Part shown: positions 9,836-18,393 of the stretch, piece by piece
How the letters are laid out: the number at the start of each line of letters is the position of its first letter
How positions within the stretch are numbered: the first letter of the stretch is position 1
NCBI RefSeq assembly: GCF_018860965.1
Contig: NZ_JAHKQF010000009.1
Span: 124,001 to 188,000 of the forward strand
DNA: 64,000 nt
Origin: Alteromonas sp. C1M14
GTDB lineage: Bacteria; Pseudomonadota; Gammaproteobacteria; Enterobacterales; Alteromonadaceae
Direction of reading: 5' to 3'
Position numbers and translations under genes: made by a program
The notes under the pieces: generated by a model
The model's database searches: none
What the model saw: only the letters and a program-made list of their open reading frames with translations
What the model was told of the DNA's origin: nothing

Positions 9836-10507
9836 ATGAAGTTATTGATTATTGAAGATTCTATTTCGTTGCGACGTAGTCTAAGGTTAGGTTTAAAAAA
9901 TCTTGGTTTTGCCGTTGATGAGACAGGAGACGGTGCTCAGGGATTAACCATGGCAGTGACGGGGGAGTATGAACTCATAATACTTGATATCATGTTGCCC
10001 AGTGTCGATGGTATCACCTTGGTTCAAACATTAAGAACGAAGCAACTTAGTACCAGAATACTAATTTTATCCGCCAAACATGAACCTGAAGATCGGGTCA
10101 ACGCTATTTTGACCGGCGCCGATGATTATCTTACAAAACCGTTTTCCTTTGATGAATTGCATGCAAGATTAATAAACCTGATGCGTCGAGGCGAGTTAAA
10201 AACGACCAGTGATGTAATCTATGTAGACAATTTAGCATTGAATTTACAATTAAAATTATTAAAAATCGGAAATACTATTATCGACTTAACGCCCAATGAA
10301 TATAGAATTGTTGAATGTTTATTTAATAATCAAAATAAAGTTTTTAGCGCAGAAAAATTAAGTAATCATATTGCAGGGCAATATGACTTGGTATCAAAAA
10401 ACACAATTGAAGCTCATATATCTTCCGCCCGCAAAAAAGTAAGAGTGGCCGGTGGTGAATTGCCCATTCAAACTAAACGTGGTTTTGGGTATATGGTACA
10501 AGGATGA
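9836..10507 (+). CDS. OmpR/PmrA-type response regulator
   Basis: A 223-residue two-domain regulator. The receiver domain has the acidic pocket (Glu7-Asp8), phospho-acceptor Asp51 in ILDIMLP and the Lys of LTKPFSF. The C-terminal winged helix shows DLTPNEYRIVECL and the recognition part NTIEAHISSARKKV, then TKRGFGYM. It is the transcription factor of the pair with the downstream kinase (ATGA overlap). The PmrA-box-like repeat upstream and the divergent eptA-dgkA operon indicate it controls lipid A decoration. QseB/PmrA-subfamily membership is likely but not proven by eye. Confidence 0.93.
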   Translation: MKLLIIEDSISLRRSLRLGLKNLGFAVDETGDGAQGLTMAVTGEYELIILDIMLPSVDGITLVQTLRTKQLSTRILILSAKHEPEDRVNAILTGADDYLTKPFSFDELHARLINLMRRGELKTTSDVIYVDNLALNLQLKLLKIGNTIIDLTPNEYRIVECLFNNQNKVFSAEKLSNHIAGQYDLVSKNTIEAHISSARKKVRVAGGELPIQTKRGFGYMVQG

Positions 10508-11922
10508 CAATGCGGTCGATTCGCAATAAGTTGGTTATCACGCTTTCCCTATCAATTGCAGGATTAGTATTTTGCATTTTGTTAGCGATAGACATCGCCG
10601 TTGATAATTGGATAGATGACGAATTCGACCGGAGCATTCAAGCTAAAGCAAACATGCTGATGACGCTAATTCAAGAGGATAGTGAAGGGATTTTTTTCGA
10701 TTTTTCAAGTCAATACATGACCGAGTTCAATAGTCATATCGAACCTGAATATTTTCAGGTATGGAATAAAGACAAGATTGTTGCCCGTTCAAAAAGCCTC
10801 GATTTGTTTCCCCAAAAAAATCTCCCTTTTAAAAAACTAGATATAGGTACATCGCAAATACAAGAAAACCCATTGCCTGATGGCCGCGACGGTAGAATTA
10901 TATACATTCGATTTATGCCAGAAGTGGCCCTAAACCGACAACTAGCGGCGGACAAAGAATACAAAAAAGGAAAGGACGATGGACTCACCTTAGCCTATGC
11001 AGCCTCATCAGAAGAAGTTAACTTTATACTTTGGCTAATAGACATCATTTTTATTATCACGACTATCAGCGTGATCATATTCATTCGTTTATTTGTCAGA
11101 AAAGCCATCGATACCGCTCTGGCACCTCTAAGCAAATTAAATGAAGATATTGGTCAACTTAGTATTGTGGACAAAAATGCCCGTATTAGCATTGATGAAC
11201 CCATAAAAGAATTATCTCCTATCGTAGATAGTTTAAATTTGTTTATAGAAGAGAATCGCCAACTCTACCTCCGAGAGAAACGCTTAACCTCTGATATTTC
11301 GCATGAAATTAAGACACCTATTGCCGAACTGATTAACCTAACTGAAGTATCAATACGTTTTCCCGCCGAAAAAGAACTTGCCGCAAACTTCAAACCCGAG
11401 GTTTTGCAGATAAGTTTACGACTAAAGAAAATCGTCGAAAACCTATTGATTCTACACAAATATCACGACGGAGAGCTCCCTAAAAAGGATGCTTGCGACC
11501 TAAACCAAGTCATTATGAGGATACTGGAACACAGTGATGTATCTTCCATAGAGTTTCATTTAGCAAAGGATCTACCGGCGATTGTAAGTAACTTGTTTGC
11601 GCTCGAATCGATTATTAGTAATCTTGTGAACAACGCGAAACAATACAGTCCTTATGATTCAAAGGTTATTATTACCACCTATAGCCTAAAGAAATCACTT
11701 GTTTTCTCTGTCACTAACCCGCTTTGCAATCCATTAGACAGCAGCGATCTTCATCAACTCTTCGCTCCCTTTTGGCAAAAAGACGCCGCCCGCTCCTCCC
11801 GCGATAATTTTGGTCTTGGCTTATCTATTGCGAAAACACTCAGCTTGGCCATTAATGCTAATCTAGAAGCCGCAGTGGAAAATAATACCATTACTTTCAG
11901 GCTAGTATTGCCAGTTAAGTAA
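10504..11922 (+). CDS. Sensor histidine kinase, PmrB-like partner
   Basis: A 472-residue membrane kinase. Helices at about 10-32 and 175-197 flank a 140-residue periplasmic sensor. A HAMP linker follows (about 198-252), then the HisKA box DISHEIKTPIAEL with His267 and an ATPase domain with N-box NLVNNAKQYSP and G-box FGLGLSIAKTL. The start codon overlaps the regulator stop (ATGA), so the two are translationally coupled. The sensor loop is acidic in places (NWIDDEFD, IQEDSEG), which would suit cation or antimicrobial-peptide sensing as in PmrB/PhoQ; this is inference. The expected target is the adjacent eptA-dgkA operon. Confidence 0.92.
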   Translation: MTMRSIRNKLVITLSLSIAGLVFCILLAIDIAVDNWIDDEFDRSIQAKANMLMTLIQEDSEGIFFDFSSQYMTEFNSHIEPEYFQVWNKDKIVARSKSLDLFPQKNLPFKKLDIGTSQIQENPLPDGRDGRIIYIRFMPEVALNRQLAADKEYKKGKDDGLTLAYAASSEEVNFILWLIDIIFIITTISVIIFIRLFVRKAIDTALAPLSKLNEDIGQLSIVDKNARISIDEPIKELSPIVDSLNLFIEENRQLYLREKRLTSDISHEIKTPIAELINLTEVSIRFPAEKELAANFKPEVLQISLRLKKIVENLLILHKYHDGELPKKDACDLNQVIMRILEHSDVSSIEFHLAKDLPAIVSNLFALESIISNLVNNAKQYSPYDSKVIITTYSLKKSLVFSVTNPLCNPLDSSDLHQLFAPFWQKDAARSSRDNFGLGLSIAKTLSLAINANLEAAVENNTITFRLVLPVK

Positions 11923-12061
11923 CTTTCACTCTGTATGAAGACGGTATATTTGCAGTGTTAATATTAGGAAGTACAAACGCGGGAGATACAAAAACGGCTC
12001 ATGGCACCGAATGAGGATGCAACATGAACCGTTGGGGCAGATTAACAGTTACGATTAAAAC

Positions 12062-12466
12062 TTAGTTGTCTTTTTCGCACTCGCTAACATCACCGCCCAT
12101 TTTTTCTTTCATTTTTACGCAAGCTTCATACATCTTATCTGACGCTGCATCTTTTAATTCGTCACCTTTTTCGGCGCCATCGTCCATCATGTCAGAGGCT
12201 TTATCTTTACCACTTTCATAAGCCTCAGTAGCCATTTCTTTTCCGCCTTCGTAGGCATCAGATGCGGTATCTTTTGCTTCATCCCATGTGTCAGATGCCA
12301 TCTCTTTGGCACTTTCCATAGAATCGCTCATGGCTTCGCCTTTATCGTCCATTTCCGACATCATTTCTTCTTTGACGTCACCTTTTGGCTCTTTGTCTGA
12401 ATCTGTACAGGCTGTAACCCCTAAAGTAGACAATAATAATGCTAGCGCGATTGTTTTAGTTTTCAT
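12062..12466 (-). CDS. Lipoprotein with LEA-like 11-residue repeats
   Basis: The protein is 134 residues from ATG 12466, chosen for its AAGGAA ribosome site and for the signal peptide it opens; the longer frame to 12541 lacks both. A lipobox (GVTAC) predicts lipid attachment. The mature part is very acidic and Met/Ala/Asp/Glu-rich. Around residues 45-105 it shows an 11-residue period (KEMASDTWDEA, KDTASDAYEGG, KEMATEAYESG, KDKASDMMDDG) typical of amphipathic, LEA group 3-like helices. A Cys pair lies near the C-terminus. The role could be stress protection or a surface spacer; nothing in the context decides. Confidence 0.75.
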   Translation of the reverse strand: MKTKTIALALLLSTLGVTACTDSDKEPKGDVKEEMMSEMDDKGEAMSDSMESAKEMASDTWDEAKDTASDAYEGGKEMATEAYESGKDKASDMMDDGAEKGDELKDAASDKMYEACVKMKEKMGGDVSECEKDN

Positions 12467-13070
12467 TGTGAAGTTCCTTTTGTCTTTAAATGTGGAATGT
12501 AAATAGGTAAATCCGCTAAAACGTCGTGTTTGCTGACTCATGCAATATCATGATGCAACCACGCCATTCTATTGAAACTTATTAGTTTGCAGTCTAGCCT
12601 AATTACCCTATTAAGCTAGCCTTTTGTGTTTTAAAAATCACCAATTATAAGAAACCCATAATGGCCTCTCAAAGGTGGTTAACTGCTACCTAGCGTATAG
12701 GACTAATAAAGTGAACAGCAATGAACATGCCATTAAATACAAGTCCCGACTAAAAACACCCAATTTGCCAGTAAATGCCCGCCACTAAGCAATGGTAACT
12801 GAAGATAATCGATTGCATTGATCTTACCGACCTCTGTAAGTTACTTAATTTCAAAGTAAAAATTCGCGTAAGCCAAACCACGCTTTTGTAATGCCACTTA
12901 AAGGATTAGAGGGTACTGCTAGGTTACTGGTACTGGCGCCATGGCGCCCCCTCAGACAGGTGTCGCAAATTACAGACTGAAATTAAGGGATAGAAGAACC
13001 AACTTAATTAAAACGAAAGGTGACGTTTAGGTTTGCAGTTAATAACGAAACTTCGCTTTTTATCCTGTAC
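12467..13070. other. 600-base intergenic region without a gene
   Basis: Between the LEA-like lipoprotein and the AsmA-like gene. It holds the lipoprotein promoter. I see no credible ORF and no RNA gene; a GC-rich palindrome (ggcgccatggcgcc, near 12938) is the only notable local structure. Confidence 0.45.
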
Positions 13071-13105
13071 AAAAAAAGCCTTGTTGCAACACAACAAGGC
13101 TTTTT
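13071..13105. terminator. Rho-independent terminator
   Basis: A-run, perfect 9-bp stem GCCTTGTTG/CAACAAGGC with a 5-nt loop, then a T-run, 20 bases past the stop of the AsmA-like gene. Confidence 0.85.
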
Positions 13106-13124
13106 AACCATGGTAGAACCGATA

Positions 13125-13907
13125 TTAATTAAAAATATCTTTTAATTTATCTTTGCCCTTTTCCATCAGCTTTTCTTTTTCTTCGTCAATTTTCTCTTGT
13201 ACTTTTTCTTTGGCTTTTTCTGCCAATACTCTTTTCGCTTCGGCTTTTGCTTGGGCAATCACATTATCGAGCATCTTACTAACCACAGCAGCGCCCACTT
13301 GGTCGGCGGGTAACCCATCCGGTTGGCCAATAGAACCGGCGCTGAAAGTCGGCAAGGTTACATCGTACACTTTTTTGTCTAGCTCAATATCACCGGTATC
13401 GAGTTTTTCAAAATTCAGCGTTAGCTTGGCATTGCTTACCGTAATTTCATCAACAATGAGTTTGGGGTTGGCGCCGTCTGATTCGCTAGGTGTGCTTTCA
13501 CCTTCACTGGCAGGTAAATTTTCCATCAAGTTATTTTTAAGTACTAACAAGTTACCCTGACCACTGGCATCCACTTCGTATAAAATTTCCGGAGCATCCA
13601 CCGTGATCTCCTGAATACGGTAAGGTTCTTGGGTGGCACCGGCTAAGTCGAGGGTGACGCCATCTAAACTAAAGGCATCTTCTTCACTAAATCCATCTGG
13701 GTTTTCCACATCAATATCGGTGATGGTTAATTTACCCTCGCTAAAAGAGAGATCCACCGCGCTCACTGTCACTGGGGTGGCCAAATACTTGGTCCCTTGG
13801 GTTTCTATTTGTGTGCGAATAAAATCGTTCGCTCCACTTGCCAGATACACCACGCCTCCGGCGATGATCACAACAATTAACAGTAAAATGACCAGAACTT
13901 TCTTCAT
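13125..13907 (-). CDS. AsmA-like / DUF748-type envelope protein
   Basis: The 260-residue protein has one N-terminal transmembrane anchor (residues 4-25). A periplasmic part follows with the pattern of an AsmA or DUF748 N-terminal unit: VTVSAVDLSFSEGKLTI, then beta-strand repeats such as ITVDAPEILYEV and LIVDEITVSNAKLTL. The last 50 residues form a highly charged helix rich in Lys and Glu. AsmA-like proteins are linked to lipid movement or outer-membrane assembly, but short versions like this have no fixed function. It stands alone, with a terminator behind it. Confidence 0.65.
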   Translation of the reverse strand: MKKVLVILLLIVVIIAGGVVYLASGANDFIRTQIETQGTKYLATPVTVSAVDLSFSEGKLTITDIDVENPDGFSEEDAFSLDGVTLDLAGATQEPYRIQEITVDAPEILYEVDASGQGNLLVLKNNLMENLPASEGESTPSESDGANPKLIVDEITVSNAKLTLNFEKLDTGDIELDKKVYDVTLPTFSAGSIGQPDGLPADQVGAAVVSKMLDNVIAQAKAEAKRVLAEKAKEKVQEKIDEEKEKLMEKGKDKLKDIFN

Positions 13908-14111
13908 TATTATCTTCCCTTCATAATTTAATCTTGGCTGATACCTTTAAGTATACTACGGCGTACATCCCGATAGCGATTAATCGGTGAAGCACTTCGA
14001 TTTATGGCGTTTGCCTTTTCGCCAACGCCCTAGACTGTTATGGTGAATGTTACGCTGAACATGCATCAGGCTTGTCAGCCATCAGACTAATTTGAAGAGT
14101 AAAGGAAAGCA

Positions 14112-16007
14112 ATGAATAAACTCTCATTGGTGCTGTTAAGCGCACCGCTTTTATTCGCCTGTTCAGATCCAGCGAATAAACCACCAACCCCGACAGAAAA
14201 TATGGCCTCCGAGACAGCCCATACCGCAGCCATTGTCTCTGGTACAGACTATCATTCATTTTCTAACCCCGATGAAGTGCGGGTAACCCACCTTGATTTA
14301 TCCTTAACTGCCGATTTCGATTTACATGAACTTATTGGTTCGGCAACACTGGATTTTAAACGGGTGAAAGACGATGCCGATACACTCATCGTCGATACCC
14401 GCGACCTTGCCATCAAGCAGGTTACAGTAAATGGCGAACCCGTGGATTACGCCCTTTCTGATCCCGATGAAAACCTTGGTAGCGCCTTGTCTATTTCGCT
14501 CCCAAAACAAGCCAGTCAAGTTACCATTGAGTATGCCACCTCAGCCAACGCATCAGGCGTACAATGGCTTACACCGGCTCAAACCCAAGGTAAAAAACAT
14601 CCGTTTTTATTTACCCAAGCACAAGCCATTCACGCTAGAAGCTTTATTCCCCTGCAAGACTCACCGCAGGTGCGTATCACCTATGATGCCCGTATTCGTA
14701 CACCGAAAGATTTGCTGGCTGTAATGAGTGCCTCTAACGACCCTGATACCCCAAGGGATGGCGATTACTCCTTTACCATGCCCCAGCCTATCCCGTCTTA
14801 TTTGATTGCCCTTGCCATTGGCCACCTGGATTTTAAAGCCATGGGCAAGCGCACCGGTGTCTATGCAGAGCCAGAGATCTTAGATGCTGCCGCCGCAGAA
14901 TTTGAAGACACCGAAAGCATGCTTGAGGTAACAGAAAACACCTACGGCCCCTATCGCTGGGATCGTTATGACCTGCTTATTCTGCCCCCATCCTTCCCCT
15001 TTGGTGGCATGGAAAACCCACGGTTATCCTTCATTACCCCCACTGTGATTGCCGGTGATAAAAGCCTAGTATCCCTTATTGCCCACGAACTGGCCCACAG
15101 TTGGTCAGGCAATACCGTGACCAATGCCACATGGCGTGATCTATGGTTAAACGAAGGCTTCACCACCTATTTAACCTACCGCATTATGGAAATGGTTTAT
15201 GGTGAACACCGCTATAATATGGAAGCCGTATTGGGTTATCAAAGCTTACAAGCAGACTTAAACGCCTTGCCGCCTAAAGACCAAATTTTGGCCATCGATC
15301 TGCGCGGTCGCAACCCCGATGATGTGTTCTCCGACATTCCCTATGAAAAAGGCGCCCTATTTTTGCGGGAGTTAGAACAAAAAGTGGGGCGGGCGAATTT
15401 TGATGCTTTCTTAATGGCTTATTTCGAGCATTTTGCTTTTCAAAGTATCACCACAGATACATTCGTGGCTTACCTAAATGACACCCTGCTTAAACAATAT
15501 CCCGAAAAATTAAGCAAAGCCCGTATTCATCAATGGATTTTCGAACCTGGCTTACCTGAAGGTGCCCCTGTGCCGGAATCCGATGCCTTCGATATCATCG
15601 ATACCGCCCGCCAAGCTTGGTTAAATGGCGATATTCATGCGGCACAAATTAATACTGCTCAGTGGACCACCCATGAATGGTTATATTTCTTAAATAATAT
15701 GCCAAAAGCCTTGTCTGATACCCAATTACAGGATTTAGACTCGGCCTTTAACCTAACTCAAAGCAGCAATAATGAAATTGCCCATAGCTGGCTGTTAATT
15801 GCAGTCAACAATGAATACAAGCCGGCCTACGACAGACTGTATGATTACTTAGTGCACATAGGTCGCAACAAGTTAGTTAAGCCCCTTTATAAGGCACTGG
15901 CTCAAACCCCGGAAGGCAAAGCCTTTGCCAAAAAAGCGTTTGAAGAAGCCAAACCGGGTTACCACCCCCTCACCATCCGTGTGAATAAGGGGTTCGTTGA
16001 AGACTAA
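14112..16007 (+). CDS. M1-family zinc aminopeptidase lipoprotein
   Basis: A 631-residue metallopeptidase. It has a lipoprotein signal (lipobox LLFAC, Cys17) and the M1 N-terminal beta domain, followed by the exopeptidase motif GGMEN. Next are the zinc site HELAH (His325, Glu326, His329) and Glu348 in NEGFTTYL, spaced as in the HExxH-18-E pattern. The C-terminal helical domain and overall length resemble leukotriene A4 hydrolase-type enzymes. It would trim N-terminal residues from peptides in the periplasm or at the cell surface, feeding peptide uptake. The gene is a single transcription unit closed by a terminator 20 bases on. Confidence 0.93.
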   Translation: MNKLSLVLLSAPLLFACSDPANKPPTPTENMASETAHTAAIVSGTDYHSFSNPDEVRVTHLDLSLTADFDLHELIGSATLDFKRVKDDADTLIVDTRDLAIKQVTVNGEPVDYALSDPDENLGSALSISLPKQASQVTIEYATSANASGVQWLTPAQTQGKKHPFLFTQAQAIHARSFIPLQDSPQVRITYDARIRTPKDLLAVMSASNDPDTPRDGDYSFTMPQPIPSYLIALAIGHLDFKAMGKRTGVYAEPEILDAAAAEFEDTESMLEVTENTYGPYRWDRYDLLILPPSFPFGGMENPRLSFITPTVIAGDKSLVSLIAHELAHSWSGNTVTNATWRDLWLNEGFTTYLTYRIMEMVYGEHRYNMEAVLGYQSLQADLNALPPKDQILAIDLRGRNPDDVFSDIPYEKGALFLRELEQKVGRANFDAFLMAYFEHFAFQSITTDTFVAYLNDTLLKQYPEKLSKARIHQWIFEPGLPEGAPVPESDAFDIIDTARQAWLNGDIHAAQINTAQWTTHEWLYFLNNMPKALSDTQLQDLDSAFNLTQSSNNEIAHSWLLIAVNNEYKPAYDRLYDYLVHIGRNKLVKPLYKALAQTPEGKAFAKKAFEEAKPGYHPLTIRVNKGFVED

Positions 16008-16027
16008 TTCTGCTAGTGAGTTCACAC

Positions 16028-16056
16028 AAAAGGTCAGCGTTATGCTGGCCTTTTTT
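16028..16056 (+). terminator. Rho-independent terminator
   Basis: A-run, GGTCAGC/GCTGGCC stem (one G-T pair) and a six-T tail right after the M1 peptidase gene. Confidence 0.8.
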
Positions 16057-16154
16057 ATTGCTCAAATATAACCGGCTGTTAATTTTTGTGGATTATTGTG
16101 AATTTTATGTTAATAATGAATATGTACATAATTTCGCCAGCAGGAGTGTTGAGT

Positions 16155-16766
16155 ATGAGCAATCACATATGGGGCTTGATGCACCATCCCGACAAAGAAT
16201 GGCAGCACATTAACAAAGAACACGAAACCGTTAGTCATTTATACACACATCATGTGCTGTGGTATGCCTTGATCCCCGTGTTCAGTGCCTTTATTGGTAC
16301 CACCCGTTTCGGCTGGACATTTGGTGGCGAGGACGCTTTTCAAGTTTCTGTAGCCACTGGCATTGGTCTAGGCGTGATTTTCTACCTACTTATTCTTTGT
16401 GCTGTGGCCGCAGTGGGGAATATTATACATTGGATGGCGAGAAAATATCCCCAGCGCCCTTCTCGCGCCGAGTGTATTGTGTTTGCAGGCTATACAGCAA
16501 CCCCCTTGCTACTCAGCGGCGTGGTCGCCCTATACCCTGTTTTCTGGCTGTGCGTGTTTGCCGGCGTTGTGGGTTTGTGTTACACCGCATACCTGCTCTA
16601 TGCTGGCACCCCCACCTTTTTAGGTATCAGCCGTAAAGAGGGCTTTATTTTATCCACATCCACTTTATGCCTTGGGGTGTTGGTACTGGAAGCCTTGATG
16701 ATAGCCGTGGTGGTGTTGTGGAGCATGGGCTCTGAGCACAGCATTATATGGCATTTCTTTAGATAG
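16155..16766 (+). CDS. Yip1-family integral membrane protein
   Basis: A 203-residue protein starting at ATG 16155, placed eight bases after an AGGAG ribosome site; an upstream in-frame ATG at 16086 is less likely. The opening NHIWGLMHHPDKEWQHI is the cytosolic lead found in bacterial Yip1-domain (DUF1282-type) proteins. Five hydrophobic segments follow, including the family-like AGYTATPLLLSG stretch. The function of bacterial members is poorly known. It lies alone between the M1 peptidase and the convergent LacI-type gene. Confidence 0.8.
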   Translation: MSNHIWGLMHHPDKEWQHINKEHETVSHLYTHHVLWYALIPVFSAFIGTTRFGWTFGGEDAFQVSVATGIGLGVIFYLLILCAVAAVGNIIHWMARKYPQRPSRAECIVFAGYTATPLLLSGVVALYPVFWLCVFAGVVGLCYTAYLLYAGTPTFLGISRKEGFILSTSTLCLGVLVLEALMIAVVVLWSMGSEHSIIWHFFR

Positions 16767-17089
16767 TGGCGTCCAAATAGCCCCGCTACACATTGTTACT
16801 TCGTTCAGTTCTCGCGCTCGATGTTTTCCATCGGGCGATTCGTATAGTCAGACGAAAGCCATGTAGGGTGATGAAAAATCCCAACGTTCCCTCAGTCTCG
16901 TTATAGTTTCATCCAAGTGTTGTACTTCAGAATTGAATTTGCGTGTGGCCTTGAACCGCGTTTTTTAAAGCAATGTTAACTTGTTACAATAAGGCAGTAC
17001 GCAAACAAAATGTAAAAGGTTACACTGGTAAAACATACAATGTATGAACAAGCAGTTTAGCTCTAGCACAGAGATTCAGTAACGGGTAA
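16767..17089. other. 320-base intergenic region
   Basis: The convergent gap between the Yip1-type and LacI-type genes. It contains no ORF or clear terminator. The only item of note is the degenerate operator-like sequence at 17011-17024. Confidence 0.4.
17011..17024. promoter_or_regulatory. Degenerate LacI-family operator-like dyad
   Basis: TGTAA, four bases (aagg), TTACA. It has the same half-sites and spacing as the perfect site at 18205 but lacks the central CG. It lies 3' of the regulator gene and could be chance or an auxiliary looping site. Confidence 0.3.
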
Positions 17090-18118
17090 TTATTCACCCA
17101 TCGAAACGCGAGTCGAAGGTGCAGGACCGGAACTCTGTCTCTCTAACAATTGAAAAGGCATGATTTCTCGCGACCTGTGTAAAGGTTCGCGGCGAATTTT
17201 GCGAATTAACACTTCTACCGCCCGCTTACCCATTTCGTAAGCAGGTTGATCCACGGTCGTTAGTGGCGGATCAAAATAGGCAGAAACCCTCACGTTATCA
17301 AACCCTGTAACGGAAATATCGGCAGGAATTTGTAACCCTTGTTTTTTCAGTTCGTATACTGCACCAATAGCAATGTCATCGTTTAAGCAAAAAAGTGCGG
17401 TGGGCACTTTAGTCTGCTTCAATAACTGTTGCACGCCCTCAATGCCAGTTTCAATAGAATAGCTTTCTCCTACCACCTGCTCATCAGTAAGGGGAATACC
17501 TTCTTCTGCCATGACACTTCGAATACCTGCTAACCGATCAATATAGATTTGACTGGCACGTTGTCCGGCAATCACACCAAACTGAGTGTGGCCATAGGCA
17601 ATAAGGTGATGGGCCAGCGCTCTGCCCGCCGCATAGTTATCTAACTCAACATAAGGATATTTGCGACTTCCGTCAATGCGCTCACAAACACTCACCATAG
17701 GCACATTTTGCGCTAACTCCGTATCTTGTTCAGAAAAAGGGAAGGTATGATCCAGTTGAATTAACCCGTCTGCCCGGTTCGATAGCACCATACCTGCATA
17801 TTCGTGTTCTCGCTGGATTTTGCCCTGAGTGTCACCTAACAATACCGAATATCCCTGCTCTTGAGCCGCTTGTTCTATACCTTCAATAATGCGCATGAAA
17901 AATGGGTTAACAAGATTAGGTACCAGTACAAGCAACGAATTAGATTTCCCAGTTTTAACACTGGTCGCCATCCAATTCGGTCTATACCCAGCTGCCTTAA
18001 CGGCTTTCATCACTTTTTCACGGGTATGCTTGGCCACTAGATCAGGGGTTTTTAAGGTTCTGGAGACCGTCGCAGTAGATACCCCTGCCAGTTCACTTAC
18101 CTTTTTTATATTTGTCAT
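17090..18118 (-). CDS. LacI/CytR-family transcriptional regulator
   Basis: This 342-residue repressor starts at ATG 18118. The helix-turn-helix VSELAGVSTATVSRTL, the hinge helix RPNWMATSVKTG and the periplasmic-binding-protein-like effector domain (LVPNLVNPFFMRIIEGIE, TGFDNVRVSAYFDPPLTTV) are all typical and resemble CytR. It is divergent from the GH92 mannosidase gene, with a perfect operator palindrome between them, so it most likely represses that gene and itself until a sugar effector binds. The effector is probably a mannose-derived sugar, by inference from the target. Confidence 0.93.
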   Translation of the reverse strand: MTNIKKVSELAGVSTATVSRTLKTPDLVAKHTREKVMKAVKAAGYRPNWMATSVKTGKSNSLLVLVPNLVNPFFMRIIEGIEQAAQEQGYSVLLGDTQGKIQREHEYAGMVLSNRADGLIQLDHTFPFSEQDTELAQNVPMVSVCERIDGSRKYPYVELDNYAAGRALAHHLIAYGHTQFGVIAGQRASQIYIDRLAGIRSVMAEEGIPLTDEQVVGESYSIETGIEGVQQLLKQTKVPTALFCLNDDIAIGAVYELKKQGLQIPADISVTGFDNVRVSAYFDPPLTTVDQPAYEMGKRAVEVLIRKIRREPLHRSREIMPFQLLERQSSGPAPSTRVSMGE

Positions 18119-18204
18119 TAGCCTTGTGTTTCCATAACCATATTTACCTAACATGCGCGCGGTGTTTAATGATCACACTATGTTATCAGGATGGCAAGTA
18201 CAGA

Positions 18205-18218
18205 TGTAATCGATTACA
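18205..18218. promoter_or_regulatory. LacI-family operator palindrome
   Basis: The perfect 14-bp palindrome TGTAATCGATTACA, with the central CG step typical of LacI/GalR-family operators. It lies in the divergent spacer 87 bases before the regulator ATG and 176 bases before the GH92 ATG. Confidence 0.8.
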
Positions 18219-18393
18219 CTCCATATTAATTGTTAGTACGAAAACTGGCAAGTGTGAGGGAAAGTGCATTATGCAATGCATGTAAAATCACACCAAGCAT
18301 AGACTTAGCCATTTTTATCACGGGCAGTTTCATTCTGTCACACAAAGGGCTAATGGCTGGCGGAAAGCTGGTATTCACAATGAGTAATCATCC

